A stretch of DNA of 6,165 bases, taken from positions 1 through 6,165 of the forward strand of contig JAISXJ010000021.1 of the NCBI GenBank assembly GCA_031270565.1, given 5' to 3'. This DNA is from Prevotellaceae bacterium (GTDB taxonomy: Bacteria; Bacteroidota; Bacteroidia; Bacteroidales; Paludibacteraceae). Under the pieces are notes generated by a model. The model did no database searches. It was given only the letters and a program-made list of their open reading frames with translations, and was not told where the DNA came from. A program made the position numbers and the translations under genes. Positions within the stretch are counted from its first letter, which is position 1. Each line of letters begins with the position of its first letter. Below, one piece after another: positions 1 through 5,290 of this stretch.

Positions 1-416
1 TTTTTTCGATTTCTGCTACCGGTACGTCTGTCTCCACTCCCAATAGCGCCCCCTTGACCTGGGTACCGGTAGCAAATGGAAAAGTAAGTGCGAGTTGGAC
101 AGCAAATACTGTAAACAAATTAGGTGGTTACGCTGTTTACAAAACAGCTGACTGGGAGGATGCTGCAATTGGTTATAAAAACGGTTCAAGTGACCTTTAC
201 GAAACTGCTGCTCCCGAGCCTGTCTTATTCCTTCCTGCAGCAGGGTTCCGCTCAAACACTAATGGTGTGATCGCCTATTCCGGTAACTATGGGCGCTATT
301 GGAGCAGTACACTTTATCCCTCCCAAGGGTATTACTTGCTCTTCTACAGTGACAACGTGATGGACTCCCACAATAACCGTGCGATGGGCCATAGCATACG
401 GTGCGTGAAAGAATAA
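1..416 (+). CDS. C-terminal end of a surface-type protein with a Fibrobacter-paralogue/DUF1566-like domain (5' partial)
   Basis: The reading frame is open from base 3 to the TAA at 414-416, giving 137 residues. It continues beyond the left edge, so the TTG at 54 is not the real start. The last 70 or so residues match the closing pattern of the Fibrobacter succinogenes major paralogous domain and related DUF1566-like domains: a LFLPAAGFR segment, a glycine-rich stretch, the YWSST motif, an alternating hydrophobic strand, and a terminal GHSIRCVKE. Such domains are common in secreted or surface proteins of Bacteroidota, often in large paralogous families, and their function is mostly unknown. 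The signal peptide and any upstream repeat domains would lie outside the window. The gene ends 14 bases before a strong terminator, so it is the last gene of its transcript. Family assignment is from remembered motif patterns; the biological role is not known. Confidence 0.8.
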   Translation, partial: FSISATGTSVSTPNSAPLTWVPVANGKVSASWTANTVNKLGGYAVYKTADWEDAAIGYKNGSSDLYETAAPEPVLFLPAAGFRSNTNGVIAYSGNYGRYWSSTLYPSQGYYLLFYSDNVMDSHNNRAMGHSIRCVKE

Positions 417-430
417 AGACCAAACAAAGA

Positions 431-457
431 AAAGCCTCCAGCGATGGGGGCTTTTTT
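431..457 (+). terminator. Rho-independent terminator after the surface-protein gene
   Basis: Bases 431-439 (AAAGCCTCC) pair with 446-454 (GGGGGCTTT) around a 6-base loop, with one T-G wobble, and the run of T continues to 457. It lies 14 bases after the stop codon of the upstream gene. It is a textbook intrinsic terminator for the plus strand. The T-run also forms the A-tract of a heptamer array on the other strand. Confidence 0.88.
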
Positions 458-478
458 AGTTTATAGTTGTCAGTTGTC
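451..478 (-). repeat. Short degenerate heptamer array (three units plus A-tract)
   Basis: Read on the minus strand, 478-458 contains three 7-base units, two of them identical (GACAACT) and one ATAAACT, followed by an A-tract with a final G at 457-451. Period and A-tract match the arrays at 571, 3608 and 3727. Unlike those, no TAnnTTTG box follows; the terminator stem follows instead. With only three units it is the weakest of the four arrays. Confidence 0.5.
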
Positions 479-570
479 CCCTTTGTCCTTAAAGACCTTA
501 AAGCCATTAACGTTCTCTTAGGAGAGATATTTTAGCCACAAATACACGAAACAACCCTCGGCGTAGCCAA
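479..570. other. Intergenic stretch without a gene; small tandem repeat and weak hairpin
   Basis: No reading frame here looks coding. There is a 9-base tandem pair at 486-494 and 495-503 (TCCTTAAAG, ACCTTAAAG). A 5-bp hairpin, TCTCT (514-518) with AGAGA (523-527), has a 4-base loop and no T-run, so it is unlikely to terminate transcription. The sequence resembles low-complexity filler between two heptamer arrays. Confidence 0.4.
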
Positions 571-612
571 TAACTACACTCTAAACTCTACTAACTAAAA
601 ACTAAAAAAAGG
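571..612 (+). repeat. Degenerate heptamer array upstream of the 650 gene
   Basis: Five 7-base units run from 571 to 605 in strict phase, each carrying a CTA or CTCTA core with A-rich flanks, and pass into an A-tract (604-610) plus GG. The last core cytosine (602) lies 13 bases before the first T of the TAnnTTTG box at 615. A 15-base stretch at 569-583 (AATAACTACACTCTA) recurs exactly on the minus strand within the array at 3608-3670, which shows the arrays are related. Confidence 0.75.
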
Positions 613-614
613 TG

Positions 615-622
615 TACTTTTG
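615..622 (+). promoter_or_regulatory. Bacteroidota-type -7 promoter box (TACTTTTG)
   Basis: TACTTTTG fits the TAnnTTTG -7 consensus of the primary sigma factor in Bacteroidota. It lies 27 bases before the ATG at 650, leaving a leader of roughly 20 bases. No TTTG-like -33 element is visible because the heptamer array fills that position. The box overlaps the TTG at 620, which argues against that codon as a translation start. Confidence 0.72.
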
Positions 623-649
623 CGGTATGTTTCTAAGACATTTTATAAT

Positions 650-1966
650 ATGGCTAAAAATAGAAAAAAGAAATCCGGTTCGGCACATCGAAAACCCAAT
701 GTACCGGTCAAACATTCCAAAACCTATTTTGAAACGTGCCATGCGACAACACGGCGTATTTTACAGGCAATAGGCGAAGAGCCATCACTATTTGACTTAT
801 ATACCAAACATCAGAAGCAGGATCTATTCCGTCTTATGGCTTTGCCTCCGCGTATTCTGGCAATGCAGGGTCATACAGTTCCCAAACAATATTTGCGCTA
901 TGTACAGGAGTCGTTGATGACGAATCTGAGACAAACATATTTTCACGAAGAAACAAAAGTAACATGGATGGAAATAGTTACAGTTGGTCAGACACTGCTG
1001 CTTATGTCTATGGCAGACCCCTTTTTGATTCTTCTGTCGCCGTCACAACGCGAAACGATGAAGCGACTGAACAAAATCTTTGAAAACATCTATTTCGAGA
1101 TGGAGAAGATGATAGCGGCAACCATCAAAATTTCTCTGATGACGCTTTCTCAACCCAACTTTCGCATCTATGGGCAAAGCAGATTGGAAATGATGCCGGT
1201 AAACAGTGATCGCTTCCTGCAAGCGATATATATCAGGGTTCACGAAAGCCGGTCAATACGTTTCAAATATCACAACAGGGAACGTACGGCTTTCCGCATT
1301 GCCTTAGGTCAATTTCTGTCTGTGCCCTATATGGGCGCTACTATCGCTATGAGCCAGATATATCCTGAAATAGAACACGACAGGCAATTGAATATCTACA
1401 TTCAGTCGCACGCCATCCACCGCTTTAAGGAACGTATCGACACGATTTATCCTATTATGCGAAACAATTTCTTCTGCTTGTCGCTTATGATGGTACAGCA
1501 GGTGGTACGCGGACCGGACGGGACGCAGTTGATTACCTGTGTTACATCCACAGAAAACGGGGTGAAAACAATCGGCTATTTTGTCTTTACCATCGACGGC
1601 AATAACCTGTTTGTGCTTACTCTTCTGCCACTGCTCGGACAGGATTCTCCGGAAGGACGTATTCTGTATAAACGCCTGCACCTCTCTACAGCAGACTTGA
1701 AATATCTTGGTATGGACAAACTGAGTTTCTTTTACGAAGTGGACATTGAACAGATTCCGGTATTGAAACGGGTGCTGTTCGACGAACTGCATCTTGACTA
1801 TGTTCGCACACTGTACCACAGCTTTCGTGAGCCGGATACCCCTTTCGATGAAAAGAAAACGCTTTTCGTAAAAAACTTTTTTGAGAAACTTGAAATACAA
1901 TCTGCCGCCGACCACGCCTCCATACTCGACGAACTGATAAAATCCGAAAACGAATTGAGTGAATAA
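650..1966 (+). CDS. Uncharacterised 438-residue protein, probably Bacteroidales-restricted
   Basis: I do not recognise this gene. The frame extends upstream to a TTG at 620, but that codon lies inside the -7 box; ATG 650 gives 438 residues and a short leader. The product starts with a very basic segment (residues 3-15, mostly Lys/Arg), has no signal peptide, and is predicted to be cytoplasmic, possibly binding nucleic acid. Residues 20-200 look largely helical and rich in Met and Leu. A central part has the sequence SHAIHRFKERID at 253-264, with His254, Arg258 and Arg262 on one helical face, followed by strands around 309-329 (GYFVFTIDGNNLFVLTLL). The order basic/His helix then beta-strands loosely recalls DUF4258/RelE-like small RNases, but this is a weak inference. 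The C-terminal 50 residues are charged and helical. It stands alone, with its own promoter, and faces the nucleotidase operon. Confidence 0.85.
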   Translation: MAKNRKKKSGSAHRKPNVPVKHSKTYFETCHATTRRILQAIGEEPSLFDLYTKHQKQDLFRLMALPPRILAMQGHTVPKQYLRYVQESLMTNLRQTYFHEETKVTWMEIVTVGQTLLLMSMADPFLILLSPSQRETMKRLNKIFENIYFEMEKMIAATIKISLMTLSQPNFRIYGQSRLEMMPVNSDRFLQAIYIRVHESRSIRFKYHNRERTAFRIALGQFLSVPYMGATIAMSQIYPEIEHDRQLNIYIQSHAIHRFKERIDTIYPIMRNNFFCLSLMMVQQVVRGPDGTQLITCVTSTENGVKTIGYFVFTIDGNNLFVLTLLPLLGQDSPEGRILYKRLHLSTADLKYLGMDKLSFFYEVDIEQIPVLKRVLFDELHLDYVRTLYHSFREPDTPFDEKKTLFVKNFFEKLEIQSAADHASILDELIKSENELSE

Positions 1967-1968
1967 TG

Positions 1969-1994
1969 ATTAATAGCCTGAGAAAGGCTTTAAT
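1969..1994. terminator. Bidirectional hairpin between convergent genes
   Basis: AGCCT (1975-1979) pairs with AGGCT (1985-1989) around GAGAA. If T1974 is bulged, ATTAA (1969-1973) extends the pairing with TTAAT (1990-1994) to ten base pairs. It begins two bases after the stop codon of the upstream gene and contains the stop codon of the minus-strand gene at 1992-1990. Short A/T runs flank both sides, but there is no long T-run, so efficiency is uncertain. Confidence 0.5.
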
Positions 1995-2808
1995 TGACAT
2001 TCAACACCACTTTGTCTGCTTCGTATGCGGAACTTGATGTTTGCATGACGGTAATTTCGCGACCTTCAACATTCGGTATCCTGAAAACGCCGCGTACCTT
2101 GTGCGTATGACCGCCGAGAATCAGGTCAATGTTACGTGACTGTGAAGCAAGAATCGAGTCGGAGGCTTCGCCCTCTGTCGTCGTATTGAAACCCAGATGC
2201 GAAAGCGCAATCACAAAATCACATGCTCCGGCAGTTTTCAGCGAGTCGGCATAATAGTTGGCACATACGATAGGGTCGCGAAACCCGACCGGCTCAAAGT
2301 TAATCTTCAGTATCAGTTTGTCGGGATTGACGCCCAGCCCGATAACGGCTATGTTCAATCCGCTGCGTCTGAGAATAACGTATGGCTTCACAATCGGTTC
2401 CAGAACAGTGCCACGTACATCGTAATTGGCGGCAACAACGTGAAAACGTGCCTTGGAAAGCCAGACGGACAGAGAATCAACACCGTTATCAAATTCGTGA
2501 TTGCCGAGTGTTACCACATCATAACCCATCCTGTTGTAAGCTTCCACTTCGATGCGTCCGTGATAAAGGTTAAAATAGGGCGTACCCTGCACCATATCAC
2601 CGCCATCAAGCAGAAGCATATCGGGACAGACACGCCGCAGGCTATCGACAAGCGCGGCACGCGCCGCAAAACCTCCTCCACGCTCGGTTGGGTCAATCTG
2701 CGAATGTGAATCGTTGGTGTGCAGGATAAGCAGTTGACGCGGCTTTTCGGTGCAGGAACTGAACGCAAGGACAATAAATGCCATTACAAAAAGATTATTT
2801 CTTGACAT
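1990..2808 (-). CDS. Lipoprotein metallophosphatase, N-terminal catalytic domain of UshA-type 5'-nucleotidase
   Basis: The 272-residue product carries the complete calcineurin-like catalytic set of the 5'-nucleotidase family: HTNDSH (30-35; Asp33, His35), GGD (Asp71), GNHE (102-105), His204 in the ALSHLG segment, and GGHTH (232-236). These residues bind two metal ions and hydrolyse phosphate esters, typically nucleoside monophosphates or UDP-sugars. Residues 1-19 form a lipoprotein signal ending in FSSC with Cys19 as the likely lipidated residue, so it is anchored in the envelope. The protein stops where UshA would continue into its C-terminal substrate-binding domain; that domain is encoded by the gene just upstream. 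ATG 2808 is chosen because it begins the signal peptide; a GTG at 2856 would add 16 residues in front of it. The start overlaps the previous gene by 14 bases, indicating one transcript and probably coupled translation. Substrate is inferred from family. Confidence 0.92.
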   Translation of the reverse strand: MSRNNLFVMAFIVLAFSSCTEKPRQLLILHTNDSHSQIDPTERGGGFAARAALVDSLRRVCPDMLLLDGGDMVQGTPYFNLYHGRIEVEAYNRMGYDVVTLGNHEFDNGVDSLSVWLSKARFHVVAANYDVRGTVLEPIVKPYVILRRSGLNIAVIGLGVNPDKLILKINFEPVGFRDPIVCANYYADSLKTAGACDFVIALSHLGFNTTTEGEASDSILASQSRNIDLILGGHTHKVRGVFRIPNVEGREITVMQTSSSAYEADKVVLNVN

Positions 2809-3550
2809 AAATGTAATGCTGTTTATAAGTTGGCGTAATGATTTGGTGAACTGCACCCATTTGGCGCACTTTTTCTATTAATACGGTACGCAGTTCCACG
2901 AAACTGTTTTCCAGACGCATGTATTCTCCGAGCGGCTCAAGTTTATCCTCTCCGAATGACAGATAATCGGTGGTAACGACACGATAGGAGCGCTTCGTAT
3001 TGATGGGCGCACCCTGTATGCGGATACGTTCCGCTCGATTGCCCTCATTCGTGGTGACAATATCCATGGTGATGCCTGAGGTAACGTCGCCGCCTTTCCG
3101 TGCAATAGCCTGCGCCAGTTCCGAGACAGTGTGTCCGTCGAGGGTGAGGACAACCACCATATTGTCGAACGGCATCACGCGATAAATATCGCCGATGGTG
3201 ATGTCTCCCTGCCGCAGGTCGGCGCGTAATCCACCGAAATTGCTGACGGCAACGTCAATTTTCCCAAAATGCTTCTGTCCAAATTCCCACATCGCATCGG
3301 CGACAAAATTGTTAAGCGGTGCATTTGGCAAATCGCGAAGCAGGTCGGCTGAAGCTGTGCCTATTTTAACGTTCATCACCGAATCGACGTGCCTTTTGTA
3401 AGGCGCAAGCCACGCATTAATGGCGTGGGCATCCGATGCAGCGCCGGGCATAACCGGAATGATTTCTGCCTCCACAATCACGGGCTGAGGCTTTGTGCCG
3501 CAACCCGTCAGAAAGAGCAGCAGTGCAAAAAACGAAGCGTAATATTTCAT
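2795..3550 (-). CDS. Lipoprotein with the 5'-nucleotidase C-terminal (substrate-binding) domain
   Basis: The 251-residue product contains only the C-terminal domain of UshA-type 5'-nucleotidases, roughly residues 60-215. Visible family marks are the NNFVADAM segment (80-87), SNFGGLR (103-109; Asn104, Gly106-107, Arg109), the GDITIGDIYRVMPFDN block (115-130), and TTDYLSFGED (193-202), which corresponds to the substrate-stacking region. In the two-domain enzymes this part binds the nucleoside and moves relative to the catalytic domain. There is no metallophosphatase motif, so it cannot be catalytic alone and probably pairs with the product of the overlapping downstream gene. Residues 1-17 are a lipoprotein signal ending in LTGC (Cys17). 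ATG 3550 is chosen since it starts this signal; the GTG at 3610 overlaps the promoter. It is the first gene of the operon. Confidence 0.9.
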   Translation of the reverse strand: MKYYASFFALLLFLTGCGTKPQPVIVEAEIIPVMPGAASDAHAINAWLAPYKRHVDSVMNVKIGTASADLLRDLPNAPLNNFVADAMWEFGQKHFGKIDVAVSNFGGLRADLRQGDITIGDIYRVMPFDNMVVVLTLDGHTVSELAQAIARKGGDVTSGITMDIVTTNEGNRAERIRIQGAPINTKRSYRVVTTDYLSFGEDKLEPLGEYMRLENSFVELRTVLIEKVRQMGAVHQIITPTYKQHYIYVKK

Positions 3551-3571
3551 AATAATTGATGAATTGCGAAT

Positions 3572-3590
3572 CAACCGACGCAGTCGGTTG
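3572..3590 (-). promoter_or_regulatory. Perfect 8-bp stem-loop in the 5' leader of the nucleotidase operon
   Basis: CAACCGAC (3572-3579) and GTCGGTTG (3583-3590) are perfect inverted repeats separated by three bases. The hairpin begins about ten bases downstream of the -7 box on the minus strand, so it should be at or very near the 5' end of the mRNA, and ends 22 bases before ATG 3550. No T-run follows, so it is not a terminator. It may stabilise the mRNA or, as DNA, serve as an operator. Confidence 0.6.
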
Positions 3591-3599
3591 TGAACATTG

Positions 3600-3607
3600 C
3601 AAAGGTA
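3600..3607 (-). promoter_or_regulatory. Bacteroidota-type -7 promoter box (TACCTTTG) of the nucleotidase operon
   Basis: Read on the minus strand, 3607-3600 is TACCTTTG, a match to TAnnTTTG, 50 bases before the ATG at 3550. It follows an A-tract and heptamer array (3670-3608). The 12 bases starting at the box (TACCTTTGCAAT) are identical to those starting at the yicC promoter box. Confidence 0.78.
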
Positions 3608-3670
3608 CACTTTTTTTAGAGTTTAGTTTGTAGTTAGTAGAGTGTAGTTATTAGTTATTAGTTTTTAGTG
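3608..3670 (-). repeat. Degenerate heptamer array, eight units, upstream of the nucleotidase operon
   Basis: Read on the minus strand, eight consecutive 7-base units occupy 3670-3615, with cores AACTAAT, AACTACA, AACTAAA, CTCTAAA and similar, followed by AAAAGTG (3614-3608) directly abutting the -7 box. No insertion breaks the 7-base phase. The last core cytosine (3619) is 12 bases from the first base of the box, one less than in the two plus-strand arrays. It is the longest of the four arrays. Confidence 0.8.
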
Positions 3671-3726
3671 AATAAAAAACAAACAAAAATTTATTAACCT
3701 GTCAACCTTTTCAGGACGGGACATTA

Positions 3727-3768
3727 TTAACTAAACTCTAAACTCTAATAACTGAAAACTAAAAAAAG
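3727..3768 (+). repeat. Degenerate heptamer array upstream of yicC
   Basis: Five 7-base units run from 3727 to 3761, including two identical AACTCTA copies (3734-3740, 3741-3747), followed by an A-tract ending in G at 3768. The last core cytosine (3759) is 13 bases before the first base of the TAnnTTTG box, the same distance as in the array at 571. Orientation is toward yicC. Confidence 0.78.
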
Positions 3769-3771
3769 GCG

Positions 3772-3779
3772 TACCTTTG
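3772..3779 (+). promoter_or_regulatory. Bacteroidota-type -7 promoter box (TACCTTTG) of yicC-nadD
   Basis: TACCTTTG matches TAnnTTTG and lies 30 bases before the yicC ATG, leaving a leader of about 24 bases. No -33 TTTG element is visible; the heptamer array takes that place. It is likely the promoter for both yicC and nadD. Confidence 0.78.
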
Positions 3780-3809
3780 CAATCTTAAAAACAGAAAAAA
3801 CTTGGTTCA

Positions 3810-4685
3810 ATGATAGAGTCAATGACAGGATTCGGCAAAGCCGAAAATGAATATGGCGGAAAAAAGATTTCGGTAGAGATTAAATCGCTCAACAGCAAAC
3901 AGATGGATATGACGCTTCGTCTGCCTAATGCCTGTAGAAAATATGAAATGGCGTTGCGAGCATGTGTTGCCCAGCGGCTTGTGCGCGGTAAAACAGAGGT
4001 AACAATCACGATAGAGGAGGCAGCTCCCAATGTCTCTGCACTAATCAATCGGGAACTGCTGGATAGTTATCATCAGCAATTGCTGCAAACAGTTGACGCA
4101 TTGCATATTCCACCTCCCAATAACTGGCTGGATATTCTTTTGAATATGCCCGGCGTGATGCAATTGGACGGCTACGAGATTGATGCAAAGGAGTTTGACC
4201 AAATCCAGACAACACTCAATCAGGCAATAGAAAAGCTGATAGACTTTCGCCGGCAAGAGGGCAGTATGCTTGATGCCGTGTTCAGGGACAAAATCAAGCG
4301 TATCACCCAGTTGCTCGACGCTGTGGGAACTTTTGAGGCGGAACGTTTGATACGCATAAAAGCGCGTCTCGAAGAAGGACTGAAACAGATTGAAGAAAAA
4401 ATATCAATTGACAGAAACCGTTTGGAACAGGAGATGATTTTTTACATCGAAAAACTGGATGTTAACGAAGAAAAATCACGCCTGAGTAATCATCTGCGTT
4501 ATTTTATAGAAACGATTGATGCAGAAGAGGCTGCGGGAAGAAAATTAGGATTCATTGCACAGGAGATTGGTCGGGAAATCAATACGTTAGGCTCAAAAGC
4601 CAATCAAAGCGATATACAACAGCTTGTTGTGCAAATGAAGGATGAACTCGAACAAATTAAGGAACAGATTCTTAATGTCCTGTAA
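3810..4685 (+). CDS. yicC: YicC-family endoribonuclease
   Basis: The 291-residue product has normal family length and both family domains. The N-terminal part begins with SMTGFG (4-9) and continues with VEIKSLNSK (22-30), characteristic of YicC. The C-terminal DUF1732 domain is clear: IEKLDVNEEKSRLSNHL from about 213, then GRKLGFIAQEIGREINTLGS from 243 and a KANQSDIQQLVVQMKDELEQ stretch to near the end. The family consists of cytoplasmic ribonucleases; the E. coli member takes part in decay of the small RNA RyhB. The role in Bacteroidota is not established to my knowledge. ATG 3810 follows the promoter by 30 bases and starts directly at the conserved N-terminal motif, so the start is secure. 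nadD follows two bases after the stop codon, implying co-transcription. Confidence 0.95.
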   Translation: MIESMTGFGKAENEYGGKKISVEIKSLNSKQMDMTLRLPNACRKYEMALRACVAQRLVRGKTEVTITIEEAAPNVSALINRELLDSYHQQLLQTVDALHIPPPNNWLDILLNMPGVMQLDGYEIDAKEFDQIQTTLNQAIEKLIDFRRQEGSMLDAVFRDKIKRITQLLDAVGTFEAERLIRIKARLEEGLKQIEEKISIDRNRLEQEMIFYIEKLDVNEEKSRLSNHLRYFIETIDAEEAAGRKLGFIAQEIGREINTLGSKANQSDIQQLVVQMKDELEQIKEQILNVL

Positions 4686-4687
4686 AG

Positions 4688-5269
4688 ATGACCGCTTCTA
4701 AACGTATCGGACTTTATTTTGGGTCGTTTAATCCCATTCACAATGCGCATCTCTGTGTATCGCGCTCTCTGATAGAACAGAAGCGGGTGGATGAGGTATG
4801 GTTGATTGTTTCACCCCAGAATCCGCTGAAAAGTCGGGACGGTCTGCTTGATGCAGACAAACGGCTGGAAATGGCAAAATTGGCAGTGTTGTCATGCCCT
4901 GATGTGTACGTTTCAGACGTTGAATTTACCCTGCCCCAGCCAAGTTACACGATTGACACACTACATCGACTTACAGAGCAGCATCCTTCCCATACTTTCT
5001 CTCTTTTAATTGGCGCAGACGCCGTGCCAACATTCGACCGGTGGAAAAATTACGGCGACATTCTTGCCAATTATCCTGTTTTTGTCTATCCGAGACGGGG
5101 ATTTCCTCTGTCCGATGAACAGTTACGGAATATGCAACTGATAGATGCGCCTTTCTATGACCTTTCGGCAACGGCTATTCGCGCCCTGTTAAAGAACGGT
5201 CAACCCTGCAACGGCATGCTGCCTGACGCTGTTTTAGACTGTATTAACAGGCAGAAATTATACGGATAA
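4688..5269 (+). CDS. nadD: Nicotinate-nucleotide adenylyltransferase
   Basis: The 193-residue product has the usual length of bacterial NadD, which transfers AMP from ATP to nicotinate mononucleotide to form deamido-NAD in cytoplasmic NAD synthesis. Nucleotidyltransferase motifs are in order: GSFNPIHNAHL (12-22), a form of the GxFxPxHxGH signature with His18 and His21; SPQNPLK (42-48); YTIDTL (87-92), where the family usually has SYTIDTL-like sequence; LIGADAVPTFDRWKNY (107-122); and SATAIR (160-165), the equivalent of the ISSTxIR motif. ATG 4688 begins two bases after the yicC stop, so the gene is probably read from the yicC promoter. In many Bacteroidota gmk lies between these genes; it is absent here. 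No terminator is obvious before the convergent gene, whose stop codon is 21 bases away. Confidence 0.95.
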   Translation: MTASKRIGLYFGSFNPIHNAHLCVSRSLIEQKRVDEVWLIVSPQNPLKSRDGLLDADKRLEMAKLAVLSCPDVYVSDVEFTLPQPSYTIDTLHRLTEQHPSHTFSLLIGADAVPTFDRWKNYGDILANYPVFVYPRRGFPLSDEQLRNMQLIDAPFYDLSATAIRALLKNGQPCNGMLPDAVLDCINRQKLYG

Positions 5270-5290
5270 CTGTAAAATTCGCGCTGAGCG

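Larger units (their letters stand above)
3596..3783. repeat. Inverted repeat enclosing a divergent promoter region
   Basis: ATTGCAAAGGTAC (3596-3608) and GTACCTTTGCAAT (3771-3783) are perfect 13-bp inverted repeats. The similarity continues inward through the A-tract: 3609-3620 and 3759-3770 match apart from one extra base. The segment between (188 bp in all) holds two oppositely oriented heptamer arrays and a roughly 55-base unrepeated, AT-rich middle (3671-3726). Both ends are outward-facing -7 boxes, so symmetry may come simply from two related promoters, or the segment may be a small mobile-type repeat. Confidence 0.6.

Noticed and set aside
514..527. TCTCT-TAGG-AGAGA hairpin, with a Shine-Dalgarno-like AGGAGAG
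   Set aside because: No start codon follows at a usable distance, and the stem is too short to be called a terminator or riboswitch.
620..649. TTG start extending the uncharacterised protein by 10 residues
   Set aside because: The codon overlaps the TAnnTTTG box, so it would lie upstream of the predicted transcript start.
1304..1915. Open frame of 203 codons on the minus strand inside the uncharacterised gene
   Set aside because: It lies entirely antisense to a longer frame with a promoter and good protein composition, and its translation shows no motif.
2197..2709. Open frame of 170 codons on the plus strand inside the metallophosphatase gene
   Set aside because: It is antisense to a gene with all catalytic motifs in place; its translation has no recognisable domain and no promoter.
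3551..3610. GTG start extending the C-domain lipoprotein by 20 residues
   Set aside because: It overlaps the promoter box and would bury the lipoprotein signal peptide behind a charged segment.
3608..3768. Possible CRISPR array
   Set aside because: The repeats are 7 bases, contiguous and degenerate, with no spacers; they do not fit CRISPR structure.
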